Positions 25,097-34,821 of a stretch of DNA of 64,000 nt are shown piece by piece. The notes below the pieces were generated by a model. That model worked only from the letters and a program-made list of their open reading frames with translations. It was not told where the DNA came from and made no database searches. Source of the stretch: Cognatiluteimonas profundi (GTDB lineage: Bacteria; Pseudomonadota; Gammaproteobacteria; Xanthomonadales; Xanthomonadaceae); contig NZ_VKHQ01000003.1 in NCBI RefSeq assembly GCF_009792795.1, forward strand, positions 248,001 through 312,000, written 5' to 3'. The translations under genes and the position numbers were made by a program. Each line of letters begins with the position of its first letter. The first letter of the stretch is position 1.

Positions 25097-25777
25097 TCAA
25101 CGGTCGGCGGTGAAGACGATCGGAACCTGTACTTCGCCAGCCACTGGCTGGCCGCCGCGTTGCGCCGGCCGGAAGCGCCAGCGCCGGACGGCGTCGCTTG
25201 CGGCGCGATCCAGCGAGCGCGAGCGGCTGCTCTGGACGAGGTCGACCGAATACGGAATACCGTCAGGCCCGACGTGGATGCGCAGCACGACCGTGCCCGA
25301 TTCGCCTTTGCGATAGGCGTCGGGCGGGTAGCTGGGCGCTGGCGAGGAGATCGCGACCGGTGTCGCCCCAGGAGCCGGGCCTGCATTCACCGGTGGCGAG
25401 GGCGAGGGCGCGCGCGGTTGCTCGGGTGCGCGTGGCGGCGCGGGCGGCGGTTCGATCCTGCCCATGGCCGGCGACGTATCGTCTTCCGCCGGTTCTCCCA
25501 GTCGGCTGTCACGGTTGCCTGCATCGGCGGGCAATGGCGCCGGCAATGGCTCGAACTGCTGCTCCGACGTCGCCGCCGGAGCCGTATCGGCACGGTAGAA
25601 GTCCTGGCCGCGATCGCGCCACCACATCAACAAGAACAGCAGCAATCCGATCGCGAAGGCAGCGCCGAGGACCAGCAGGGTGCGCCTGGACGGTCGCCAG
25701 TCCGTCATGTTCCGGCGCATGCCGCGATCATCGGGGACGTGGACGCGATTGGTTTCATTGGGGGAAGGACTGGACAT
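25097..25777 (-). CDS. TonB-family energy transducer
   Basis: The 226-residue protein has a cytoplasmic N-terminus (1-32), one membrane helix (about 33-52, LLVLGAAFAIGLLLFLLMWW), a long proline-rich periplasmic linker (about 100-150) and a C-terminal TonB domain. The last contains SYPPDAYRKGESGTVVLRIH, DGIPYSVDLVQSS and DAVRRWRFRPA, the canonical TonB_C pattern. TonB proteins pass proton-motive force energy to outer-membrane receptors. No exbB, exbD or receptor gene lies nearby, so this is an orphan transducer; xanthomonads carry several. ATG 25777 starts MSSPSPNETNRVHVP; a much longer open frame upstream is antisense to serS. Confidence 0.9.
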   Translation of the reverse strand: MSSPSPNETNRVHVPDDRGMRRNMTDWRPSRRTLLVLGAAFAIGLLLFLLMWWRDRGQDFYRADTAPAATSEQQFEPLPAPLPADAGNRDSRLGEPAEDDTSPAMGRIEPPPAPPRAPEQPRAPSPSPPVNAGPAPGATPVAISSPAPSYPPDAYRKGESGTVVLRIHVGPDGIPYSVDLVQSSRSRSLDRAASDAVRRWRFRPAQRGGQPVAGEVQVPIVFTADR

Positions 25778-25841
25778 TGGCGTTCCCTTGAACGGACTTC
25801 GGCATTCTTGCACGCTCATGCGAGCGTCAAACACGCGATAA

Positions 25842-27164
<1,323 letters not shown>

Positions 27165-27192
27165 CGCGCTTGGATCCCGCGGGGCGGTACGA

Positions 27193-27218
27193 CAAAGGCC
27201 CGCTCGCGCGGGCCTTTG
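27193..27218 (+). terminator. Hairpin terminator after serS
   Basis: An 11-bp perfect stem CAAAGGCCCGC / GCGGGCCTTTG with a TCGC loop lies 28 bases after the serS stop and 10 bases before the azoR stop. The T-tract is short and interrupted (TTTGCATTT), but the A/T-flanked GC stem is typical and could serve both convergent genes. Confidence 0.75.
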
Positions 27219-27228
27219 CATTTGGCGC

Positions 27229-27807
27229 TCAGGCAGCCTTGGCCAGGGGCACCACAATCGAACGATGAGCGGCTGTCATGCCCTCGGTGCGCTGCTCTGG
27301 CGATACCGCCAGGCCCTCGGCCCGTACGATCTCGATGTCGGTGATGCCGAAGAACCCGAACAGGTAGCGCAGGTACGGCTCCTGGAAGTCGGCGCCGCTG
27401 TGCTGGTGGAAGCCGCCGCGGGTGCTGGCCAGGATGATCTTCTTGCCGCCGGCGAGGCCTTCCGGGCCATTGGGCGTGTAGTGGAAGGTCTTTCCCGCCA
27501 CCGCCAGCCGATCGATCCAGGCCTTGAGCGTGGAAGGGATGCCGAAGTTGTACATCGGCGCCCCGATGACGACGACATCGGCATCCAGGAACTCCTGCAG
27601 TGCACGACCCGCCTCGGCCGCTTGCGGCGCATCAGCGCCCGCCAGGGAGCGTCCGCTGACGTGAGGCAGCGGGGCGGCGTCGAGGTCGCGGTAGGTCACC
27701 TGCAGGCCCGGGACGGCGTCCTTCCATCGGGTCACGATCGCCGCGCTGAGTTCGCGGCTGGCCGATTGCTGGCCCAGAATGCTGGAGTCGACATGGAGGA
27801 GTTTCAT
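27229..27807 (-). CDS. azoR: FMN-dependent NADH-azoreductase/quinone reductase (AzoR family)
   Basis: AzoR enzymes are cytoplasmic flavodoxin-fold reductases of quinones and azo compounds that protect against thiol and quinone stress. The 192-residue product begins MKLLHVDSSILGQQSASREL (FMN phosphate loop) and shows VVIGAPMYNFGIPSTLKAWIDR, the FMN-isoalloxazine motif, and GKKIILASTRGG. ATG 27807 gives the family length; the frame extends upstream through non-homologous sequence. It is divergent from a LysR regulator across a 121-base gap with a palindrome. In proteobacteria such divergently paired LysR proteins commonly control their azoreductase, so that is the likely regulation. Confidence 0.93.
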   Translation of the reverse strand: MKLLHVDSSILGQQSASRELSAAIVTRWKDAVPGLQVTYRDLDAAPLPHVSGRSLAGADAPQAAEAGRALQEFLDADVVVIGAPMYNFGIPSTLKAWIDRLAVAGKTFHYTPNGPEGLAGGKKIILASTRGGFHQHSGADFQEPYLRYLFGFFGITDIEIVRAEGLAVSPEQRTEGMTAAHRSIVVPLAKAA

Positions 27808-27899
27808 GGGTTTGCCCTTTCGATGCGGCCGTTCGCCGCGACAGGACCCACCATAGATTGTTGCTTGTATGGGATAAAGATAGTCAAATGCCATTGATC

Positions 27900-27915
27900 G
27901 TTCCACTTATGGAAC
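27900..27915. promoter_or_regulatory. Palindrome, possible LysR-type operator
   Basis: GTTCCA-CTTA-TGGAAC is a perfect 6-bp inverted repeat with a 4-base centre, 13 bases before the lysR-type start and about 92 bases before the azoR start. Position within a divergent regulator-target gap suggests an operator, possibly for autoregulation. This is inference. Confidence 0.45.
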
Positions 27916-27928
27916 CTTGGAGCCGGCC

Positions 27929-28924
27929 ATGCAGGACCTGAACGACCTCTATTATTTTGCGATGGTCGTCGACCACGGCGGTTTCGCCGCGGCCGAACGG
28001 GCACTGGGCATCCCGAAGTCCCGCCTGAGCCGCCGCATCACCCAGCTCGAGTCCGACCTGGGTGTGCGACTGCTGCAGCGGTCCACGCGACGCTTCGCGG
28101 TGACGGATGTCGGCAACGGCGTCTATCGCCATGCGCAGACGATGCTGGCCGAAGCCAACGCCGCACGCGAGGTCGTCGATCGCCTCAGCGCCGAGCCCAG
28201 GGGAGTGGTCCGCGTCAGCATCCCGGTCGGCCTTGCGCAGGAGCAGATGCCGCGATTGCTGCCGGAGTTCCTCGCCCGCTATCCGCAGGTGCGTTTGCAG
28301 CTGCACGTCAGCAATCGCAAGGTCGACCTGATCAACGAAGGCTTCGACGTTGCGATGCGGGTGCGCTCGCGCCTGGATGACGATGGCGGCCTGGTGATGC
28401 GCAGCTTCGGCCAGATCCAGGAGTTGCTGGTCGCCAGCCCACGTTACCTCGACGGCATGGGTCGCCCCGTCGACCCCGATGAACTCACCCAGCACGTGAC
28501 GCTCAGCATCAACGAGGACGAAGCCAGGCAGCGTTGGGAACTGCACGGTCCGGATGGGGAGGTGCGTCGCGTGGATCTCAAGCCGCGCGTGTCCGGCTTC
28601 GACTTTCCGATGCTGCGCTCGCTTGCCGAGCAGGGCGTCGGCATCACGTTGTTGCCCGAAACGCTCTGCGCGCAGCAGGTGCGCGACGGCACGCTCGAAG
28701 TCGTCCTGCCGCAGTGGCGATTGCCGCAGGGCATTTTTCACGCGGTGTTCGCGTCGCGGCGTGGCCTGCTTCCCGCGGTACGCGTGTTCATCGATTTCCT
28801 GGTCGAAAAGATGCCGGCACTGCTCGATGCCGCCCGACTGGATTGCCAGGATCGACAGGGCTGCGTCGACGGCACCGCCGCGGGCGCACGTCCCGCCACC
28901 GCCACCGCCACCGACAGTGCGTAA
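27929..28924 (+). CDS. LysR-family transcriptional regulator
   Basis: The 331-residue protein has an N-terminal winged helix-turn-helix (MQDLNDLYYFAMVVDHGGF, AAAERALGIPKSRLSRRITQ) and a C-terminal periplasmic-binding-like effector domain (about 90-295: VVRVSIPVGLAQEQMPRLLP and similar). A low-complexity alanine/threonine tail (ARPATATATDSA) ends it. ATG 27929 is preferred to the TTG at 27917. It is transcribed away from azoR, so it is the probable regulator of that quinone/azo reductase, in the manner of QhR-like LysR proteins. The effector cannot be told from the sequence. Confidence 0.92.
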   Translation: MQDLNDLYYFAMVVDHGGFAAAERALGIPKSRLSRRITQLESDLGVRLLQRSTRRFAVTDVGNGVYRHAQTMLAEANAAREVVDRLSAEPRGVVRVSIPVGLAQEQMPRLLPEFLARYPQVRLQLHVSNRKVDLINEGFDVAMRVRSRLDDDGGLVMRSFGQIQELLVASPRYLDGMGRPVDPDELTQHVTLSINEDEARQRWELHGPDGEVRRVDLKPRVSGFDFPMLRSLAEQGVGITLLPETLCAQQVRDGTLEVVLPQWRLPQGIFHAVFASRRGLLPAVRVFIDFLVEKMPALLDAARLDCQDRQGCVDGTAAGARPATATATDSA

Positions 28925-28954
28925 GTAGCTGCCCATCCGCAACCGGAGCAATGC

Positions 28955-29875
28955 GTGAGCGAGATTCCCGTGATCGTCAATGCAAGTTCAGGTCCGGACG
29001 GCGCATCGGACGATGCCGGTGCGATCGAGGCGGCATTTCGCAAGCACGGGCTCCGCGCGAACGTCATCGTGCTGCAACCGGGGCAGGACATCGCGCAGGT
29101 CGTCGACGAAGCACTCGCTGCGGGGGCGGAACTGATCGTGGCGGGCGGAGGTGACGGCACCATCAACGCGGTTGCCGCCAGGTTGCTGGACCGGAAGGCA
29201 ACGTTCGGCGTCCTGCCGCTGGGCACCCTGAACCATTTCGCACGCGACCTCGGGATTCCCTTCGACATCGACAAGGCCACCCAGGTCATTGCCGACAACC
29301 ACGCCATCCTGGTGGACGTGGCACGGGTCAACGACCACATCTTCCTCAACAACTCGAGCATGGGCCTGTACCCGCGCATCGTCGTCGAGCGGGAGGATGC
29401 CCAGCACCGCCTGGGCATCGGCAAGTGGCCGGCACTCGCCCATGCCACCTGGAGCGCATTGCGGGATCCGGCATCCTTCAGCGCTGTCGTCTGTGTCGAT
29501 GGCAGGGAATTGCAGCGTCGCACGCCTTTCATCTTCGTCGGCAACAACACCTACGTGCTCGAAGGATTCGGCATCGGCAAGCGCGAACGCCTGGACGCGG
29601 GTCACCTGTCCCTGTACGTGCTGCGACCCAAGACGACGTGGGGCCTGTTGTCGCTGGGCTTTCGGGCGCTGTTCGGAATCGGGTCGCATGTGGGCGACTT
29701 CGACGCGTTCGAGGCGACCGACTTCCGCGTGGAATCGCCGAAGCAGTCGATCATGATCGCGACCGATGGCGAAGTGAATGCACTGCCGACACCCGTCAGC
29801 TATCGGATCCTTCCCAAGGCACTGTGCGTGCTGGCTCCCGCCGACACCCGGGTGGCCTCCGGGAGCGCGAGCTGA
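28955..29875 (+). CDS. Diacylglycerol/lipid kinase family protein
   Basis: The 306-residue protein belongs to the DAGK catalytic-domain family (YegS/DgkB-like). The nucleotide-binding signature is VAGGGDGTINAVAARLL, followed by GVLPLGTLNHFARDLG and FLNNSSMGLYPRIV, all standard for the fold. It phosphorylates a lipid such as diacylglycerol, phosphatidylglycerol or a sphingoid base. The start is GTG 28955 with GGAG 8 bases upstream. Its stop TGA overlaps the ATG of the following phosphoesterase (TGATG, 29873-29877). The pair resembles a two-domain fusion known as a DAGK-metallophosphoesterase unit, so the products may act on the same lipid phosphate (inference). Confidence 0.9.
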   Translation: MSEIPVIVNASSGPDGASDDAGAIEAAFRKHGLRANVIVLQPGQDIAQVVDEALAAGAELIVAGGGDGTINAVAARLLDRKATFGVLPLGTLNHFARDLGIPFDIDKATQVIADNHAILVDVARVNDHIFLNNSSMGLYPRIVVEREDAQHRLGIGKWPALAHATWSALRDPASFSAVVCVDGRELQRRTPFIFVGNNTYVLEGFGIGKRERLDAGHLSLYVLRPKTTWGLLSLGFRALFGIGSHVGDFDAFEATDFRVESPKQSIMIATDGEVNALPTPVSYRILPKALCVLAPADTRVASGSAS

Positions 29876-30693
29876 TGCGCACGATCGCCCACCTGTCCGA
29901 TCTGCATTTCGGGCGCACCGACCCCGAGGTGCTCGAGCCGTTGCTCGCTGCCGTTGCCACCGTCAATCCCGACGTGGTCGCGGTATCGGGGGATCTCACC
30001 CAGCGCGCACGCGAAAGCCAGTTCATCCAGGCGCGTGCATTCCTCGATCGACTGCCGTCGCCGCAGATCGTCATTCCCGGCAACCACGATGTCCCGCTTT
30101 ACGATGTCATGCGCCGTTTCGTCGCTCCGCTGGCACGTTTCCGCCGCCACGTCACGGCCGAGCGCGAGCCGTTCTACCAGGACGACGAGATCGCCATCGT
30201 CGGCATCAGCACCGCGCGTTCGCTGACGTTCAAGGGCGGCCGCATCAACATCGACCAGGTGGAGTCGATCGCCAGTCGTTTCTCCGGGCTCGACCCGTCC
30301 GTGGTCCGGGTCTTGGTGACGCATCATCCATTCGACGTGCCCGCGCATGTCGGGGCGTCCGAACTGGTCGGCCGGGCGTCGATGGCCATGCGCGCCTTCG
30401 CCGAAGCCGGCGTCGACCTGTTCCTGTCGGGGCACCTGCATCATTCCCATCACAGCAATACCGCCGAGCGTTACGGCATCGACGGCCATGCCGCGCTGGT
30501 GGTGCAGTCGGGGACATCGACATCGACCAGGGGCCGTGGAGAGGCCAACGCCTTCAACGTCATCCGCGTTTCCGCAACCAGCATGACGGTGGAAGTCTGG
30601 AACTGGCAGCGCGACCGCGCTGCCTTCCTGCCTGGTCGAATCTCTGGATTTCGCCGCAGTCCCACGGGCTGGTCTCCGGAACCCGCGGGCTGA
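29875..30693 (+). CDS. Calcineurin-like metallophosphoesterase
   Basis: The 272-residue protein shows the class III phosphodiesterase metal-binding set: D-x-H in HLSDLHFG, GD in AVSGDLTQRAR, GNHD in VIPGNHDVPLYD, a histidine in VTHHPFDVP, and GHLHH. This resembles CpdA-type cyclic nucleotide phosphodiesterases and lipid-phosphate esterases. The ATG at 29875 overlaps the stop of the lipid kinase, so translation is coupled. The substrate is unknown; coupling to a lipid kinase makes a phospholipid headgroup or lipid phosphate more likely than cAMP. Confidence 0.9.
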   Translation: MRTIAHLSDLHFGRTDPEVLEPLLAAVATVNPDVVAVSGDLTQRARESQFIQARAFLDRLPSPQIVIPGNHDVPLYDVMRRFVAPLARFRRHVTAEREPFYQDDEIAIVGISTARSLTFKGGRINIDQVESIASRFSGLDPSVVRVLVTHHPFDVPAHVGASELVGRASMAMRAFAEAGVDLFLSGHLHHSHHSNTAERYGIDGHAALVVQSGTSTSTRGRGEANAFNVIRVSATSMTVEVWNWQRDRAAFLPGRISGFRRSPTGWSPEPAG

Positions 30694-30696
30694 GCG

Positions 30697-31476
30697 CTAC
30701 GGGCGGGCATTGACCGGCGGTAGATCCCAGGTCGATTGCAGACGCCGGTACTCGGCTAGCGGCAGCAGGATGAAAACCGGTTGGGCATCGGGGCGCAGCC
30801 AGGACAGGACGGTCTCCATCGTCGTTGCCGCCATCGCGGTGCAGCCGCTGGTGGTCGAGCCAGGCGACTTCCAGACGTGGGCGAAGATGCAACTTCCGGC
30901 CATCGGGACGGCGCCTGCGTTGTGCGCGATGACGAATCCCAGGCGATAACGCTGGTCGCCGTTTTCGTGCAGGTCGCGACGCATGGGTTCCGTCGCGCCC
31001 GCCACGGCATCCTCGCCAACGACTCGGGTGTCGACGATGCGGTTGTACAGCGGTGAGCCGCTGACATCGACGCAATAGCTGGACGCCTGCATGGCCTGGT
31101 AGGGCAGTGCGGTGGAAGTCGTGTCGGCGTAGCCGAACGCATCACCGATGCCGAAGACACCAGCGGGGCTGCGTCCATCGCCTTCGCGCTTGACGGGCCC
31201 GGCCGCGGGCGCAGGGTGCAGTCCGATGCCCCAGGCCGAGCCGCTGCGTCCGATTTCGACGGGCCTCGGCTCGCCGGCTGCCACCCATCGACCATGGCGC
31301 CTCTCGAAGCGCCGCAGTGTGCCGTGGTCGGCGTTCCAGTCGGCGGTGGTGACGACGACTGCCTGCCGTGCGTGTTGCCACGGCAAGGCGGCCTTCACGG
31401 CATGGCGCGCACATCCAGCAGATGCCGCCAGCGCGAACGCCAGCAGCAGCCGACCGACGTTGCCAACCGGGTTCAT
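30697..31476 (-). CDS. L,D-transpeptidase (YkuD-like) lipoprotein
   Basis: The 259-residue product has a lipoprotein signal with lipobox ASAG-C (Cys22). The catalytic core of a YkuD/COG3786-type transpeptidase follows, seen in GDGRSPAGVFGIGDAFG, RLGFVIAHNAGAVPMAGSC and the active-site segment IFAHVWKSPGSTTSGCTAMA with His200 and Cys212. Such enzymes cross-link peptidoglycan through L,D bonds or attach proteins to it. The ATG at 31474-31476 overlaps the stop of the upstream NlpC/P60 gene, so both peptidoglycan enzymes are made together. It converges on the metallophosphoesterase gene, with 3 bases between stops. Confidence 0.9.
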   Translation of the reverse strand: MNPVGNVGRLLLAFALAASAGCARHAVKAALPWQHARQAVVVTTADWNADHGTLRRFERRHGRWVAAGEPRPVEIGRSGSAWGIGLHPAPAAGPVKREGDGRSPAGVFGIGDAFGYADTTSTALPYQAMQASSYCVDVSGSPLYNRIVDTRVVGEDAVAGATEPMRRDLHENGDQRYRLGFVIAHNAGAVPMAGSCIFAHVWKSPGSTTSGCTAMAATTMETVLSWLRPDAQPVFILLPLAEYRRLQSTWDLPPVNARP

Positions 31477-32921
31477 TGCCGCAGCACCACGGGCGCGGCA
31501 GGCGCCGGGCGACCATCGAGCATCCGCACGATGTCGGTGATGCCATCGACGAATGTCCGGTCTGCATCCAGCTGCAGTGGCGCCAGCGGGGTGACCACGA
31601 CGCCATTGAGGTGCAAGGATTGCAGCACGCCGTTCGCGTCGATGAACTTGCCGTCGTGGATGTCATGGATGACGTAGGGAACACCGCCGATGCGTCCGAT
31701 CACCAGCATCACGTGGCCCGGGATGTACACAAGGTCGCCGACTTCCAGCGCATCGACTGCTGCCGTGCGTGCGTTGCGGGGCGTCGCTTCGTCCAGGTGC
31801 AGCCGCGTGTAGACGGGATTCCGGGCCTGGTCGCCGGTGTTGCGTGGCAGGACGACGCCCATGCTGGCGAACACGGCCGACACGAAGCCGCTGCAGTCGC
31901 GCGTGCCGTAGTCGTCGCCCCAGCCGTAGCGTTCGCCCAGGAACTTGAATGCCTGGTTGATGGTGTTCGCGCGGGTCAGCGGCAGGGCGTCCGCGGTCGT
32001 GTCCGCGCTGCGCGGAAGCAGCGCGGGTCGCAATGAAAGCCTGCCCGAGTCATCGCGGACCGGCAGGAGCACGACCCAGGATGCGGCTGCGTTCTGGCCA
32101 TTGACCGTTTGGCCAGCTGGCAACGTCGCCTGCGGAAGGCGGACACCCATGTCGAGCTGCAGGTCGGAGACGCGCGGCTCCTCGGGAGTCGTCGTCGTCC
32201 GCACCGTGGCGCCGGTGATGGTCAGCGACGGACGTCGGTGCGCATAGTCCAGCACCTGCGACCTCGGACCCTCCGCGATCGCCTGTTTCGGCACCCAGGC
32301 CGCGTAGGTCGGGCTGAGCACGAACCACCATTGGTGGTCCTGGCTCTCGTGCACGATCGCGACCGGCGTTCCGGGAAACAGCGCGCTTTCCTGGAAACGA
32401 TCCAGGTCGATGTCGCCCGTGCTGGAGAACACCCGCAGGCGGGTGGGGAACGTCCGCATGTCGGTGCGCCGGACCGCGAGCCCGAAGCGGCTCGACTCCT
32501 GCGCGGGAATGTTGACCAGGTCGGCATTGGCGACGATGGTGTCCAGCACGGCGGAATCGACAGCTTGTCCGCTCGCATCGAACAGCGGACCGCCCGGGCG
32601 GTGCGAGACATTGCCGACCCAGCGCGCGACCTGCGCGTGGTCGAGCGTGGCCGGCAGCACATCCAGATCATGCATCGACGCATCCAGGCGCGTGAGCAAG
32701 GCGTTGCGACTGGTGATCTCGCCGCTATCGAGCACGACGCGATTCGGTGCGCGCAAGCGGCCAATCCAGAATTGCGGCGACAACTGGGGCGGTTCCACAC
32801 CCGGGATGCCGGTGCTCGACACCGACAGCGGTGCGTCGGAGGGCGTCGCTGGATAAGCGATTGCCGGGAGGATCAGTGCTGTCGCGAGGACGCCTGCGAT
32901 GAATCGCCTGGATAGGATCAC
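31473..32921 (-). CDS. Secreted NlpC/P60 peptidoglycan endopeptidase with SH3 domains
   Basis: The 482-residue protein starts at GTG 32921 (MILSRRFIAGVLATALILPAIA in two parts: a basic end and a hydrophobic signal peptide). An N-terminal helper domain (about 45-130) and two SH3-like domains (about 140-300) precede a C-terminal NlpC/P60 domain. Cys343 is in TRDCSGFVSAVFASMG, His403 in GHVMLVIG and a third polar residue near VIHDIHDGK. This is the layout of gamma-D-glutamyl-L-diamino acid endopeptidases such as YkfC, used in murein peptide cleavage or recycling. The frame is open far upstream across pgm, but a signal peptide fixes the start. It overlaps the L,D-transpeptidase start by 4 bases. 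Confidence 0.9.
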   Translation of the reverse strand: MILSRRFIAGVLATALILPAIAYPATPSDAPLSVSSTGIPGVEPPQLSPQFWIGRLRAPNRVVLDSGEITSRNALLTRLDASMHDLDVLPATLDHAQVARWVGNVSHRPGGPLFDASGQAVDSAVLDTIVANADLVNIPAQESSRFGLAVRRTDMRTFPTRLRVFSSTGDIDLDRFQESALFPGTPVAIVHESQDHQWWFVLSPTYAAWVPKQAIAEGPRSQVLDYAHRRPSLTITGATVRTTTTPEEPRVSDLQLDMGVRLPQATLPAGQTVNGQNAAASWVVLLPVRDDSGRLSLRPALLPRSADTTADALPLTRANTINQAFKFLGERYGWGDDYGTRDCSGFVSAVFASMGVVLPRNTGDQARNPVYTRLHLDEATPRNARTAAVDALEVGDLVYIPGHVMLVIGRIGGVPYVIHDIHDGKFIDANGVLQSLHLNGVVVTPLAPLQLDADRTFVDGITDIVRMLDGRPAPAAPVVLRQ

Positions 32922-33022
32922 GACGGTGCACGCATCGGCTGGAGACTCGTCATCACCGGCGTTCCGGCACGGGAAAATATAACCCACGGCCCCAAGAGGC
33001 ACGCCTGCCGGCGACACGGCAA

Positions 33023-34672
33023 TCAATTCGCCAACGCGGCGTCCACGATGCGCTGCGCGTCGGCGAGGATCAGTTGCAGGTGATCCGGGTCGCGGAAACT
33101 CTCGCCGTAGATCTTGTAGATGTCCTCGGTGCCCGATGGGCGGGCAGCGAACCAGCCGCTGTCCGCGATGACCTTGATCCCACCGACCGGCGCATCGTTG
33201 CCGGGCGCCTTGTCCAGGATCGACCGGATGGGTTCCCCTGCCAGTTGCCTGTCGGCGACCTGGTCGGCGGTGAGGCCGGACAGGCGTTTTTTCTGCACGG
33301 CATCGGCATGTGCCTCGACCCGATCGGTGAACATCGGGCCGAGTTCCCGGGCCAGGTCCTCGTAGGCTTCCGCCGGATCGCGGCCGGCCGCTGCAGTGAT
33401 CTCCGCTGCCAGCAGCCCGAGCACGATGCCGTCCTTGTCGGTGGTCCAGACCGTGCCGTCCCGTCGCAGGCACGTGGCCCCGGCGCTCTCTTCGCAACCG
33501 AAGCCCAGGCTGCCGTCGAACAGGCCGTCGGCGAACCATTTGAAGCCCACGGGAACCTCGAACAGGCGGCGCCCCAGCCGATGGGCGACGCGATCGATCA
33601 TGGCGCTGCTCACCAGCGTCTTGCCCACCGCCGCGTCCGGTTTCCACGACGGGCGGTTGCGGTACAGGTGGTCGATGGCAACGCTCAGGTAGTGGTTGGA
33701 CGGCATCAGTCCCACGCCGGGCGTGACGATGCCATGGCGGTCGTGGTCGGTGTCGCAGGCGCAGGCGACGTCGAAGCGGTCCTTCAGCCCGATCAGGCGC
33801 TGCATCGCATAGCGGGACGATGGATCCATCCGGATCCGCCCGTCCCAGTCCAGCGGCATGAATCCGAACTGCGGATCGACATCCTCGCTGACAATCTCCA
33901 GGTTGATCGCGTGTTCTTCAGCGATGCGCGACCAGTAATGCACCCCGGCCCCGCCCAGCGGATCCACGCCGATGCGGACGCCGGAAGCCCGGATGACGGC
34001 GAAGTCGATGACGCTGGCGAGGTCGGCGACGTAGCTGCCGATGAAGTCGTGCGGCTGCGTGGTGTTCTGTCGCATTGCCTGGTCCAGCGGCATCCGCCGG
34101 ATGTGCCTGGGTCCGGCGGCGAGCAGCTGATTGGCGTGGTCCTGGATCCAGCCGGTCACCGTCGTATCCGCAGGCCCCCCATTGGGTGGGTTGTACTTGA
34201 ACCCGCCATCCTCCGGCGGATTGTGCGACGGCGTCACCACGATGCCATCGGCAAGCCCGCGCGTCCGCCCGCGATTGTGGACAAGGATGGCATTCGAGAT
34301 GGCGGGGGTCGGCGTGTACTCGCCGTTGGCTGCGTACCGGGTTTCCACGCCGTGCGCGGCCAGCACTTCCAGCGCGCTCTGCAACGCCGGCAGGGACAGT
34401 GCGTGCGTGTCCATGCCGATGAACAACGGTCCGTCGATCCCGCGCTGTGCGCGATGGACGCAAACGGCCTGCGTGATGGCCAGGATGTGCGCCTCGTTGA
34501 AGCTTCCGTCCAGGGACGAGCCGCGGTGTCCGGATGTGCCGAATGCAACGCGCTGTGCCGGATCGCCGAGGTCCGGCGCGCGGTCGTGGTAGGCGGCGAC
34601 GAGCGCATCGACGTCAACCCGCTGCGAGGGGTCGGACAGATGACCGGCCAGGGGGCTGACGTGTGCTTCCAT
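33023..34672 (-). CDS. pgm: Phosphoglucomutase, alpha-D-glucose-specific
   Basis: Pgm interconverts glucose-6-phosphate and glucose-1-phosphate, feeding UDP-glucose synthesis. The 549-residue protein (E. coli 546) shows [21 protein letters not shown], the catalytic phosphoserine loop [20 protein letters not shown], the metal-binding loop [13 protein letters not shown], the sugar-binding [13 protein letters not shown] and the phosphate-binding [17 protein letters not shown] 34672 was chosen by family length. The start lies inside a tandem 12-base repeat, and a TTG start four codons upstream is possible. It is divergent from the cyclic glucan synthase gene across 149 bases, which fits a supply role for UDP-glucose. 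Confidence 0.94.
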   Translation of the reverse strand: MEAHVSPLAGHLSDPSQRVDVDALVAAYHDRAPDLGDPAQRVAFGTSGHRGSSLDGSFNEAHILAITQAVCVHRAQRGIDGPLFIGMDTHALSLPALQSALEVLAAHGVETRYAANGEYTPTPAISNAILVHNRGRTRGLADGIVVTPSHNPPEDGGFKYNPPNGGPADTTVTGWIQDHANQLLAAGPRHIRRMPLDQAMRQNTTQPHDFIGSYVADLASVIDFAVIRASGVRIGVDPLGGAGVHYWSRIAEEHAINLEIVSEDVDPQFGFMPLDWDGRIRMDPSSRYAMQRLIGLKDRFDVACACDTDHDRHGIVTPGVGLMPSNHYLSVAIDHLYRNRPSWKPDAAVGKTLVSSAMIDRVAHRLGRRLFEVPVGFKWFADGLFDGSLGFGCEESAGATCLRRDGTVWTTDKDGIVLGLLAAEITAAAGRDPAEAYEDLARELGPMFTDRVEAHADAVQKKRLSGLTADQVADRQLAGEPIRSILDKAPGNDAPVGGIKVIADSGWFAARPSGTEDIYKIYGESFRDPDHLQLILADAQRIVDAALAN

Positions 34673-34684
34673 GTGTGCTTCCAA
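34661..34684. repeat. Tandem 12-base repeat over the pgm start
   Basis: GTGTGCTTCCAT is followed directly by GTGTGCTTCCAA. On the - strand this writes EAH-M-EAH around the pgm start codon, so a slip of one unit would move or duplicate the start context. Confidence 0.7.
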
Positions 34685-34709
34685 TCGTCCGTGGTGACGG
34701 GGCATGCGC

Positions 34710-34724
34710 ATGCGCATTGCGCAT
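34710..34724. promoter_or_regulatory. Palindrome in the pgm/ndvB divergent gap
   Basis: ATGCGCA-T-TGCGCAT is a perfect 7-bp inverted repeat with one central base, preceded by GCATGCGC. It lies 38 bases before the pgm start and 98 before the glucan synthase start, with a TATAAA-like box at 34736-34741. It may be a regulator site for both genes. Confidence 0.4.
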
Positions 34725-34821
34725 CCGTCAATCCTTATAAACAGGTCCGGCTGTCTGGAGCGTTCACGGACGGCGGCCGGTTCGGTGCGATCATGGTCTG
34801 ATTCATTTGACGGAATCCTAG

